32,070 nt of DNA, from assembly GCA_963725415.1 (NCBI GenBank), contig CAVRZY010000129.1, positions 1-32,070 on the forward strand, in the 5' to 3' direction. The DNA comes from CAVRZY01 sp963725415 (GTDB taxonomy: Bacteria > Acidobacteriota > Terriglobia > Bryobacterales > Bryobacteraceae). The notes beneath the pieces were generated by a model. That model saw nothing but the letters and a program-made list of their open reading frames with translations, made no database searches and was not told where the DNA came from. The position numbers and the translations under genes were made by a program. Shown piece by piece: positions 23,303 through 30,457 of this stretch. Positions within the stretch are counted from its first letter, which is position 1. Each line of letters begins with the position of its first letter.

Positions 23303-25123
23303 TCACCTCACCAGCTCGTTGATCTCTCGAACCAGTTTCAGATCGAACTTGGGCTTGCGATCGTAGGTCAACAGCCCGTTGATTTCCTGCTCAACGTCGG
23401 TGAGCTGCGTGTAACAGAGGCCGGCGAAGGCAGGGATCTTCGCGATGGCGGCGTAAAGCCCGCGCAGTCTTTCCAGAGCGGCCTCAGCAGTCTTCTCGAC
23501 TCCGGAATAGCCCCAGGCTTCCTTGGGGACTTCGTGACCGGGCGGGATGAAGGCGATGCCGCCGAACTCCGTGAGGGCGAACGGCGAGCCGTTGTAGGCG
23601 TAGCCGGGGACCAGCGCTCCTCGGCCGCCGCGGGGAAGGGGCGTGCCCGGCTTTCCCAGATCCTTGTAAATCTCCGAGAGCAGCTCGCCGGTTCGGGCGT
23701 AGTTGTGCACCGCGAAAACGTCGGTCATGTCAGTGTGCTCCCAGCCTTCGTTGTCGATCACCAGACGGGTGGCGTCGAGCGAGCGGGTCAGCGTGTAGAG
23801 CGCTTTCAGATGATTCTGTTGCCGTGGCTCGCGCAGGTTGGGGACTCCCCAGCTCTCATTAATAGGCGCCCAAAGGATGATGGAGGGGTGGCTGTAGTCG
23901 CGCTCTACCGCCTCGATCCATTCCTTGGTGAAGCGCTCGACGTAGTCCTCATCGAATAGGGAGGCGTTGGCCATCTCGCTGGAAACGAACAGGCCCATCC
24001 GGTCGGCCCAGTAAAGGTAGCGCGGGTCTTCGAGCTTCTGGTGCTTGCGGGCCCCGTTGAAGCCCATCTCCTTGGTCATGCGGATGTCGTATTGGATGGC
24101 TTCCTCAGAGGGGGGCGTGAGGTTGCTTTGCGGCCAGTAACCCTGATCGAGGACCATCTTGAGGTAGGCGGGGCGGCCGTTGATTAAGATACGGCCGCCG
24201 TCGGCGGCTACCGAGCGGAACCCGAAGTAAGACTCCACGCGGTCGAGGACCGCAGGGCCGCGACGCAATTCAAGCGTCACCTCGTAGAGGTTGGGCGTGT
24301 TGGGAGACCATAATCTGGGATTTGTGACGCCCAGGACGGCGGTGGCGCGACGGCCATCGGCGCGGCTCATGCCGGAGGCCACCCTCTGGCGGCCGGAGCG
24401 CGCCTCGGCGTGCAGTTCCAGATCCGGCTGGGGAGCGGTGATCTGGGCCTCAAAACGCACCGTGCCATCGTTGTTCGGGGTGATCCGCACCTTGTCGAGG
24501 TGCGTCTCGGCCACTGGCTCCAGCCACACCGTCTGCCACATGCCGGTGGTGCGGCTGTAGAAGATGCCGCGCGATTGGGGCTCCCAGTATTGCTTGCCGC
24601 GGGGGATGGAGCGGTCGGTCGGAGGGTCTTCGGCACGCACCGTAACCACGTTCGAGCCGGGCTTCAATAGCGCTGTGATGTCAAAGGAGAAGGGAGTGTG
24701 GCCGCCTTCGTGCAGGCCGGCCAACTGGCCGTTGATCCACGCCATGGCCCGGTAATCCACGGCGCCGAAGTGGAGCAGCACGCGTTGCCCCTTCCAGTCC
24801 ACCGGAACGGTGAACGTTCGGCGATACCAGACCCAAGGATGGAAGGAGGGATCGCCGATGCCGCTGGCCGGGCTCTCGAAACAGAACGGGACCGTAATGT
24901 TCCGGCTGAACTTCTGCGTGCCGGCGCCCCAGTTCTGATCCAACCCGGCGTTGGCGTCGTCAAACTCGAATTCCCACGAGCCGTTAAGGTTCAGCCACTG
25001 CTCGCGTTGAAACTGGGGCTGCGGGTGCTCCGCCCGCGGCGTCTCAGCCGCCGCCAGGTTGAGCGTTAGGGCGGCCAGAAGCAGTGCTTGCACCATGCTG
25101 GCCAGCTTACCAAAAGCCCGCAC
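23303..25123 (-). CDS. Secreted GH2 family glycosidase (beta-galactosidase/glucuronidase type)
   Basis: 606 aa from GTG at 25123, or 597 aa from ATG at 25096 (VQALLLAALTLNLAAAETPR), which gives a cleaner signal peptide and is probably the true start. Domains in order: N-terminal jelly-roll sugar-binding domain (LNLNGSWEFEFDD, WYRRTFTVP, AVDYRAMAWINGQLAGLHEG), immunoglobulin-like domain (LWSPNTPNLYEVTLELRRGP), and TIM barrel. The acid/base Glu is E423 in APINESWG and the nucleophile is E519 in ALTEFGG. It is the first gene of the GH2-mutarotase-fkp-rhaT operon and probably frees the sugar or exposes fucose-bearing chains in the periplasm. Exact linkage is unknown. Confidence 0.93.
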   Translation of the reverse strand: MRAFGKLASMVQALLLAALTLNLAAAETPRAEHPQPQFQREQWLNLNGSWEFEFDDANAGLDQNWGAGTQKFSRNITVPFCFESPASGIGDPSFHPWVWYRRTFTVPVDWKGQRVLLHFGAVDYRAMAWINGQLAGLHEGGHTPFSFDITALLKPGSNVVTVRAEDPPTDRSIPRGKQYWEPQSRGIFYSRTTGMWQTVWLEPVAETHLDKVRITPNNDGTVRFEAQITAPQPDLELHAEARSGRQRVASGMSRADGRRATAVLGVTNPRLWSPNTPNLYEVTLELRRGPAVLDRVESYFGFRSVAADGGRILINGRPAYLKMVLDQGYWPQSNLTPPSEEAIQYDIRMTKEMGFNGARKHQKLEDPRYLYWADRMGLFVSSEMANASLFDEDYVERFTKEWIEAVERDYSHPSIILWAPINESWGVPNLREPRQQNHLKALYTLTRSLDATRLVIDNEGWEHTDMTDVFAVHNYARTGELLSEIYKDLGKPGTPLPRGGRGALVPGYAYNGSPFALTEFGGIAFIPPGHEVPKEAWGYSGVEKTAEAALERLRGLYAAIAKIPAFAGLCYTQLTDVEQEINGLLTYDRKPKFDLKLVREINELVR

Positions 25124-25124
25124 C

Positions 25125-25156
25125 CTGTAGCCTGTAGTCCTGTCTACAGGCTACAG
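25125..25156. repeat. Inverted repeat (CTGTAGCCTGTAG) upstream of the GH2 operon
   Basis: CTGTAGCCTGTAG (25125-25137) and CTACAGGCTACAG (25144-25156) are perfect 13-bp arms around a 6-bp loop, followed by a degenerate extra unit (GCTACAAGCTAC). It sits just before the GH2 start, where the operon promoter should be. It could be an operator, a dispersed repeat or a terminator for the upstream gene. Confidence 0.65.
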
Positions 25157-25185
25157 GCTACAAGCTACGGGCCTCGGAGAACAGG

Positions 25186-25728
25186 TCAAAGACGCACAAT
25201 GAACCGGCAGGCGGGGTCGCCGCGCTTGATGGAGTGAGTCAGCTCGACCCCGACGGGCTTTCCGGTGACCGCCTGGAAGACCTCCAGCACCCAGCCGCGG
25301 GAGCAGTGGCAGTAAGTGTTGGATAGCCTGGGCGGGCCGCCGGCGACCAGCGGGCAGTAGCACGTCGGGTAGCTGAGATGGACAACGTTGCCGTCCCGTG
25401 TAGCGTTCTCTTTGCCGACGTGTCGTCCCAGGGCGTTCAGAAGCTTGTCGATGTCTCCTTTCGCGGGTTTGGCCAAGGTGGCGACGGCGCCCCGGCGCGC
25501 GCAGGCGCGGCCGCAGGATTCCATCAGCTTGATCCTTGTGGGCTCATCGAGCTGGGCGTCCAAATTTTCCATGAGCGACTTGATCCACTCCTGTTGGACC
25601 CTCTGGTTGCGGCCGGCGGCCTCAGGCGCTGCCTCCTGAGTGGTTGTGGCAGCGCTCTGACCGGCGCCAAGCAGAACCAGGGCGCCTGTGCCAGCGCCGG
25701 TCTTGTGGATGAATTGTTTTCTGTCCAT
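25186..25728 (-). CDS. Exported cysteine-rich protein with V4R-like C-terminus
   Basis: 180 aa from the ATG at 25728 (MDRKQFIHKTGAGTGALVLL then GAGQSA), a signal sequence; longer frames upstream read arginine/proline-rich shadow sequence. Conserved-looking cysteines: C72 and C76 (ESCGRACARRG), C123 and C125 (YPTCYCPL), C140 and C142 (TYCHCSRGW), C174 (GDPACRF). The end THSIKRGDPACRFIVRL matches the C-terminal signature of 4-vinyl-reductase (V4R)-type ligand-binding domains. The cysteine pairs suggest a metal or Fe-S site. I cannot name a function. It lies 60 bp upstream of the GH2 start on the same strand, after the CTGTAG hairpin, and might be the first gene of the same transcription unit. 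Confidence 0.7.
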   Translation of the reverse strand: MDRKQFIHKTGAGTGALVLLGAGQSAATTTQEAAPEAAGRNQRVQQEWIKSLMENLDAQLDEPTRIKLMESCGRACARRGAVATLAKPAKGDIDKLLNALGRHVGKENATRDGNVVHLSYPTCYCPLVAGGPPRLSNTYCHCSRGWVLEVFQAVTGKPVGVELTHSIKRGDPACRFIVRL

Positions 25729-25936
25729 GGCGTGTAGTCTCGATCCCATAATGATAGGGCAGTTGGAGAGCCAGCGTGGTATGGAGGGGCGAGGCGCAGG
25801 ATGGCGCCGCGGAGGCCTAGGCGGGCAGCGCGACGGCCGGGGCCATCGGGAGGGCAAGGCAGAGCGCTACCGTGTGGTTGATCGACTTTACTCGGAACCA
25901 CAACACCTGGGGAGACAAGGGAGCGTACTGCCTGTA

Positions 25937-26182
25937 CTACTCACGGTAAAAGTGGCGGCTTAATTCGGTCTCGGGGATGTAGCGCAGGGCCTGCCGGTAC
26001 ACGGCTGTGAGCGTCCCTTTGTCGAGTTCTGAGTGAAGGGCGATGGTCAGTGTCTGCTTTGTGCCGCCCGGGAGCATGCGCCGCAGTTTGACATGGCTGC
26101 CCCGCTGGGACGATGGTTGGAAGCCGAAAAGCGAGAAGATTTGGAGAACCTCGCGACCCGACAACACCCTGAGCTTTGGCAT
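25937..26182 (-). CDS. hicA: HicA-type mRNA interferase toxin
   Basis: 81 aa. The double-stranded RNA-binding-like fold is recognisable: MPKLRVLSGREVLQIFSLFG, then FQPSSQRGSHVKLRR with the catalytic His30 of the GSHxK motif, and a C-terminal strand/helix (TLTIALHSELDKGTLTAVYR). HicA toxins cleave mRNA. The start overlaps the hicB stop, and the antitoxin comes first, the less common order for this family. The length is complete, so the pair appears functional. Confidence 0.85.
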   Translation of the reverse strand: MPKLRVLSGREVLQIFSLFGFQPSSQRGSHVKLRRMLPGGTKQTLTIALHSELDKGTLTAVYRQALRYIPETELSRHFYRE

Positions 26183-26403
26183 CAGGCCACAGCTTCTAGT
26201 TCCATGGTGGCCAGAATGACGGGGTCCGGTGCCAGTCCCAGTTCAGACAGGTCCTCGCCCTCGAGGTGCAGCGCAAGAGCCTCTCGTATGTTGACGGCCA
26301 ACTCATCGAGCGTGTTGGCTTGGGTTACCACCGGAAGGTCCAGACACTCGGCAACATAGTGAGTATCGCCCCGGAAGATGCGGACCTGGATGGTCTTCTT
26401 CAT
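26182..26403 (-). CDS. hicB: HicB-type antitoxin
   Basis: 73 aa from ATG 26403 (MKKTIQVRIFRGDTHYVAEC), with an upstream GTG at 26415 as alternative. It is the partial RNase H-like HicB fold: VAECLDLPVVTQANTLDELA, then VNIREALALHLEGEDL. There is no obvious C-terminal DNA-binding domain, as in short HicB proteins. It follows the broken gene ending at 26428 closely and is coupled to hicA by a one-base overlap. Confidence 0.85.
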   Translation of the reverse strand: MKKTIQVRIFRGDTHYVAECLDLPVVTQANTLDELAVNIREALALHLEGEDLSELGLAPDPVILATMELEAVA

Positions 26404-26427
26404 GAGCACGTACACCCCCTTACTACT

Positions 26428-26858
26428 CTACCGGGACGGCGAGCGGGCGTCAATCGCCGCGGGCGCCTCACTTCGAGGGTGTAGGCACGAGAAAAGCCCC
26501 CGTGCCAGGTTTGCGAACTCAGCAGCATCGCTTTCCGACAACTGTCTGCTCCCCGCATGGCGTGCAGGACCCCAGAGGACACCCACACGTTTGAGCTGGT
26601 CCTCGTCCAGCCGCTCAAGCAGACGAAATTTCTGGGTCCTGAGCCAAGCTCCGAAACGCTGGGATAGAAAATACTCAAGGCAAGAAAGCGGAGAGACTGG
26701 TCAGCGGGATTCCGAGCAGTGGCGCTTTCCAGAAGTTCGTAGACCGAATCGCGGACGGCTGAGTCCCTGTAACAGGCAGATAGATCTTCGGGCGGGAGGA
26801 ATGCTGACTCCGCCCAGAATTGGAGTTTTGTCTCCAGGTTCATGACGTCTTGAGACAT
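26428..26858 (-). pseudogene. Hypothetical gene with one frameshift, upstream of hicBA
   Basis: The ATG at 26858 (GGAG about 5 nt upstream) reads SQDVMNLETKLQFWAESAFL and continues through YELLESATARNPADQSLRFL. Near 26668 the coherent sequence switches frame to YFLSQRFGAWLRTQKFRLLE, RLDEDQLKRVGVLWGPARHA and DAAEFANLARGLFSCL, ending TAG at 26428. Joined, it would be about 143 aa, helical and soluble, with no family recognised. The uncorrected frame degenerates into Arg/Thr-rich sequence. The stop is 24 bp before the hicB ATG, so it probably shares the transcript. Confidence 0.55.
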
Positions 26859-27076
26859 ATCAACTCCGTGCTTGCGTTGTATCCCGGAACGTGGAGTAGC
26901 AGCCGCGGGTATGGAAGGTGGGGAAACTCGCCGGGGAGTCCACCATCACGGGGCGAGCGCTCTGCCGGTCTGGGGGATGCAGGGGCAATGTCCCGCAGAA
27001 GCCGGATCGGATTCGCCGGCACTCCGAGCTGCTGAAGGTCGTGCGTGGCCGCGCCGACGGCACTGACGGGATCACA
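26840..27076 (-). other. Possible 5'-truncated or unrecognised coding remnant
   Basis: A frame without stops on the minus strand reads DLCDPVSAVGAATHDLQQLG, VPANPIRLLRDIAPASP and later PYPRLLLHVPGYNASTEL, ending TGA at 26840, overlapping the next gene start by 19 bp. The first half looks protein-like. No ATG is available; a GTG at 27022 is possible. It begins directly where the DUF6599 gene ends (27081), hinting at a truncation junction. No function is proposed. Confidence 0.3.
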
Positions 27077-27080
27077 CAGA

Positions 27081-27902
27081 TCAGGGTATGCGCGCGGCGA
27101 GCCCGGAGGCCAGGGTGGTGGCGTTCTGGGATTCGGCCAAGTTGGCGAAACCGCCGATGTAGCGGCCCTTGCGGAAGAAGGCTAGGCGGCCCAAATAGCG
27201 GTCGCTGGCCTGGAAGGCATCGTCGGTGATCTTGGCTGGTTCGGTCTGGCCGATCCGGGCGCGCAGTTTGGTCATCACCTCCGCGGCCGCTTCAGGGGAT
27301 GATTCCGCGACCAGGAAGCCTTTGCCGTACTCGTACTGGGCGATGTAGCCGCGCCGGAGCAGGCGCAGGCCGAGCACGCTCTCCGGAACCAGGCGGATGG
27401 AATCGCGGACCAGCTTATCGGTCGGGAACCAGGAAATGGCCTCGGGCAGGGCGGTGCGGCCGGAGATGCGCTTTTCCATGGCAGTGACGAAGGCGCGCAA
27501 GGGGACGCTGAGATCCTTCTCCTGGTTGACGGCCAGTTCGACGTAGTACTTGTCCTTGCAGAAAACGGCCCGGCGCGGCTGGATCTGGCTGGCCATGCCG
27601 ATCTTCTCGGTGGCAATCCTCGGGTCGCGGTTAGCCGCAAAGATGCCGTAGGCGGCTTCGGGATCTTCCATCTCGGAGACGTCGAAGACGATGGTGTTAC
27701 CGGCCAACTGGCAGGTCACGCCCTGCATTTTCACGAAGTGGTAGATCAGGTAGCCTTCCGCGTTGCCGTCCATGTACTCGAAGAGGTCGTCGGCGACATA
27801 TGTGCGCGCAGGACCCTGCTGGCCCCAACCGGGCACCAGGCTGCAATCCGGGGTTTGGGCTGCCAGCGACAGGGAAACGGCCAGAAGCAGAAACAGTCTC
27901 AT
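27081..27902 (-). CDS. Exported DUF6599-family protein
   Basis: 273 aa from ATG at 27902. The signal peptide RLFLLLAVSLSLAAQTPDCS is followed by PGWGQQGPARTYVADDLFEY, then MDGNAEGYLIYHFVKMQGVT, the hallmark of DUF6599 proteins common in Acidobacteriota. DVSEMEDPEAAYGIFAANRD and FCKDKYYVELAV continue the family pattern. Function is unknown. The longer open frame running to 28652 is out-of-frame sequence of the neighbour. The start ATG overlaps the aldo/keto reductase stop (ATGA), so the two are translationally coupled and probably act together in the cell envelope. Confidence 0.82.
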   Translation of the reverse strand: MRLFLLLAVSLSLAAQTPDCSLVPGWGQQGPARTYVADDLFEYMDGNAEGYLIYHFVKMQGVTCQLAGNTIVFDVSEMEDPEAAYGIFAANRDPRIATEKIGMASQIQPRRAVFCKDKYYVELAVNQEKDLSVPLRAFVTAMEKRISGRTALPEAISWFPTDKLVRDSIRLVPESVLGLRLLRRGYIAQYEYGKGFLVAESSPEAAAEVMTKLRARIGQTEPAKITDDAFQASDRYLGRLAFFRKGRYIGGFANLAESQNATTLASGLAARIP

Positions 27903-29185
27903 GCGAGCAACTCCTGAGCGCGGATGAGGCGCTCCGCGACTTTCACTCCAAAAGAACAACTCACCGAGCAACTGGGGCAGAGATCGCAGCGGATCTTTTG
28001 GACTTCCGAAGGCAGCTCCAGGAACTTCTCGCGGCCCAACGCGAATTGCCCGTAGCCTTCGGCGTAGGTGAGATAACGTAGCACGTCGGGAACCGGCATG
28101 CCTTTGGGACAGGTTCCCTCGCAGCGGTTGCACATGCGGCAGTAGAGGGGGCGAATCTGCTCCAGCCGGGCCGAAAGGATCTTCTGGTCGGCCTCGGTGA
28201 AGGCAGAGGCCATAGCCTTGAGGTTCTCGTCGAGCTGATCCATGTCCACCATGCTGGGGATAGAAGTATGGATGTAGGGATTTCGGATGGCCCACTTCAG
28301 GGCGGCCAGCAACGCGCCCTCGCGCTTGAGCTGGGAGCGGAGCTCGTTGGTGGTGGGGTAGTAAGAAGCGTTGCGGAAGCCGCCCGCCATCACTTTCATG
28401 GCCACCAGGCCCAGGCCAGCCTGGTGGGCCGATTCGAGAACGGGATCGAGGTCTTTGTCCATCGCAAAGTTGTAGCCGCTGATGACGACGTCGATCTTGC
28501 CGCACTTGAGGGCCGCCGGGATGACGCTGGCCTGGCCGCGGTGCGTGCTCACGCCGGCGAAGCGGATTTTGCCGTCTTTCTTGGCGATCTGCTGGGCTTC
28601 GAGGAGTTCGTCGGTAATCTCCTCGCCGCGGGTGCGGTCGTGGATACACCACACATCCAGGTAATCGGTACCCAGCTCGCGGAGACTGGCGTCGAGGTCA
28701 GCCAGCGCGGCCTGCTTGGAGCGGGCCTGCGACTTGCTGGAGAGTATGACGCTCTTGCGCCTGGATTTGAGAACGGCGCCGACCATGCGCTCGTTATTGC
28801 CGCGGCCATAGACCCGGGCAGTGTCGAAGTAGTTGATGCCCAAATCGGCGGCGCGCTGGATCACGCTCGGGTCAGAAGTGATCATGCAACCGAAGCCGAC
28901 GGTGGTCACCTTCAATCCGGTCCGGCCGAGCGTGCGGTACTGTAGCGCCGGCTCGGCAGCAAGCCCAGCGACGGAAGCGGAGCGGAGCCCCGGAAGAGCC
29001 AGCCCCGCAGCCAGGAAGTCGCGCCGCGAAGAGTGGGACTGTAATGCCTCAGTCTCGGGGGCAACAGCCTGTGCACCCAGGTGGGATAGGCTTTCAGCCT
29101 GTCCGGACCGCTTTCGGATACCGCCCGAGACAAGCTGAAGCTTGTCCCACGGCCCCCGAGACTGAGGCATTACGTGCGATTTCAT
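27899..29185 (-). CDS. Tat-exported aldo/keto reductase with C-terminal ferredoxin-like domain; signal interrupted by a MITE
   Basis: 428 aa from the ATG at 29185, chosen for its GGAGA Shine-Dalgarno 7 nt upstream. Residues 1-4 (MKSH) are followed by about 45 residues encoded by a miniature element, then SHSSRRDFLAAGLALPGL, a Tat signal. The AKR barrel has the catalytic tetrad: Asp and Tyr in YFDTARVYG, Lys in VILSSKSQ and His in WCIHDRTRG. The C-terminus has CRMCNRCEGTCP (4Fe-4S motif) and CDLCPSCSVSC, more Cys than most Fe-S AKRs. It likely reduces or oxidises a sugar or quinone-linked substrate; the substrate is unknown. Coupled to the DUF6599 gene; divergent from a DUF362 gene. Confidence 0.9.
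   Translation of the reverse strand: MKSHVMPQSRGPWDKLQLVSGGIRKRSGQAESLSHLGAQAVAPETEALQSHSSRRDFLAAGLALPGLRSASVAGLAAEPALQYRTLGRTGLKVTTVGFGCMITSDPSVIQRAADLGINYFDTARVYGRGNNERMVGAVLKSRRKSVILSSKSQARSKQAALADLDASLRELGTDYLDVWCIHDRTRGEEITDELLEAQQIAKKDGKIRFAGVSTHRGQASVIPAALKCGKIDVVISGYNFAMDKDLDPVLESAHQAGLGLVAMKVMAGGFRNASYYPTTNELRSQLKREGALLAALKWAIRNPYIHTSIPSMVDMDQLDENLKAMASAFTEADQKILSARLEQIRPLYCRMCNRCEGTCPKGMPVPDVLRYLTYAEGYGQFALGREKFLELPSEVQKIRCDLCPSCSVSCSFGVKVAERLIRAQELLA
29041..29173. mobile_element. MITE-like element, copy 2, inside the aldo/keto reductase reading frame
   Basis: Terminal inverted repeats are perfect over 22 bp (GTAATGCCTCAGTCTCGGGG at 29041-29060 plus GC; complement at 29152-29173). 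The interior is similar to copy 1 (10238-10372), including GACAAGCTGAAGCTTGTCCC. On the minus strand it is open through its whole length and joins upstream MKSH to downstream SSRRDFL in frame. TCGCAC before and TCCCAC after the element (minus strand) may be a degenerate target duplication. Confidence 0.85.
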
Positions 29186-29251
29186 GATGTCTCCAGAATT
29201 TCGGTTATAATCAGAGTCGAAGTTCCCATTGTAAGATCTGGAGATCACTTT
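29186..29251. promoter_or_regulatory. Divergent promoter region, aldo/keto reductase / DUF362
   Basis: Sixty-six bp separate the two starts. A plus-strand TATAAT lies at 29206-29211, without a recognisable -35 box. CTGGAGA ribosome sites flank the region on both strands (minus near 29192, plus near 29239), a nearly symmetric arrangement. Confidence 0.45.
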
Positions 29252-30385
29252 ATGCCAGCACACTTATCACGCCGTCATTTTCTGAACTGGGCCGGGGCCG
29301 GGGCGGCAGCGGGTCCTCTGGGCGGAAGCCGGTTGCTGATAGCGCAGGAGCCGCCGAAGGCCCCTACGCTCGAGCCGGTTTATGCTTACGATCGCCGCGC
29401 CACCGTGGCCTTGGTGAAAGGGGAGGAACGGCGCAAGAACGCCCACGACGCCCTGGCGGCCATCGATGAGCAGCTTCGCCCCTTGCTGAAGCGCAAGAAA
29501 TACGTCGTCATCAAACCGAACAACGTCTCGACAGAGATCCAGTTGGCGGCGACGCATGCGGACGCGCTGCGGGGGATTCTGGATTACTTGGCGCCGCGCT
29601 TCAAAGGGCCGGTGGTGATCGCGGAATCCTCGGCCGGCGAGACCATGCGCGGCTTCGAGAACTTCGGCTACACCAAGGTGGCCGCGGAACACCAGTCGCA
29701 GAAGGTCAGCCTGGTGGATCTGAACCAGGAGGCCAAGTACCAGGTGATTCCGCTGCTGTCGCCCGACCTGCACGTGCAGCCGGTGCGGCTGGCGGCGCGC
29801 TTGCTGGATCCGGATGCCTTCATCATCTGCGCGACGATGTTGAAAACGCACAACGTGACGGTGGCCACGCTTTCGGTGAAGAACATGACGCTGGGCGCGC
29901 CGCTGCACAGCGCGCCCAAGGAGACGCCTCGCTGGAACGACAAGCGCAAGTACCACGGAGGCGTGCGGCAGACGCACTACAACATAATGCTGACGGCGCA
30001 GAAGATGCAGCCCTTCTGGTGCGTCACGGTGATCGACGGATACGAAGGCATGGAAGGCAACGGCCCTTCCTCGGGCACGCCGGTGCCCTCGCGGGTGGCG
30101 ATCGCCTCGACGGACTTCATCGCTGCGGACCGCGTGGGGGTGGAAGTCATGGGCATCGACCCGACCTGGCCGGCCTGCCTACAGTATTGCTGGCAGGTGG
30201 GGTTGGGCCAGTACGACATCTCGAAGATTGACATGCGGGGCGAGGAGATTGCCAGCGTAAAGAAATCCTACCGGCTGCACGGCGACATCGAGCGCGAGTT
30301 GCAGTGGATGGGGCCGCTGAAGGAAGTTCCGCCCAAGCTGGGCCGAGTCATCGACCCGTTCAGTCGCCTGACGGTTTCCGGGTAG
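29252..30385 (+). CDS. Tat-exported DUF362-domain protein
   Basis: 377 aa from the ATG at 29252 (CTGGAGAT about 7 nt upstream). The N-terminus PAHLSRRHFLNWAGAGAAAG is a clear Tat signal with SRRHFL. The body shows the DUF362 pattern: VVIKPNNVSTEIQLAATHAD, VVIAESSAGETMRGFENFGY, FIICATMLKTHNVTVATLSV, KNMTLGAP and VIDGYEGMEGNGPSSGTPVP. DUF362 proteins are often fused to or partnered with Fe-S proteins; none of the ferredoxin cysteines is present here. The divergent aldo/keto reductase carries Fe-S motifs and a Tat signal, so the two may share a periplasmic redox role. A GC hairpin (30386-30404) follows the stop. Confidence 0.88.
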   Translation: MPAHLSRRHFLNWAGAGAAAGPLGGSRLLIAQEPPKAPTLEPVYAYDRRATVALVKGEERRKNAHDALAAIDEQLRPLLKRKKYVVIKPNNVSTEIQLAATHADALRGILDYLAPRFKGPVVIAESSAGETMRGFENFGYTKVAAEHQSQKVSLVDLNQEAKYQVIPLLSPDLHVQPVRLAARLLDPDAFIICATMLKTHNVTVATLSVKNMTLGAPLHSAPKETPRWNDKRKYHGGVRQTHYNIMLTAQKMQPFWCVTVIDGYEGMEGNGPSSGTPVPSRVAIASTDFIAADRVGVEVMGIDPTWPACLQYCWQVGLGQYDISKIDMRGEEIASVKKSYRLHGDIERELQWMGPLKEVPPKLGRVIDPFSRLTVSG

Positions 30386-30404
30386 GGCCCGCCGCCAGCG
30401 GGCC
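30386..30404 (+). terminator. GC-rich hairpin after the DUF362 gene
   Basis: GGCCCGC (30386-30392) and GCGGGCC (30398-30404) pair around a 5-nt loop directly after the stop codon. No T-tract follows, so it may be an attenuator or an mRNA-stability element rather than a full terminator. Confidence 0.4.
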
Positions 30405-30457
30405 GGCGCGATGGCGCGGTCCTGCGGGTCATGCCCTCCGCAGCGAGGTGAAGCACC

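Noticed and set aside
27905..28652. N-terminal extension of the DUF6599 frame
   Set aside because: It overlaps the AKR gene in another frame with Arg/Pro/Gly-rich sequence; the signal peptide at the ATG 27902 marks the real start.
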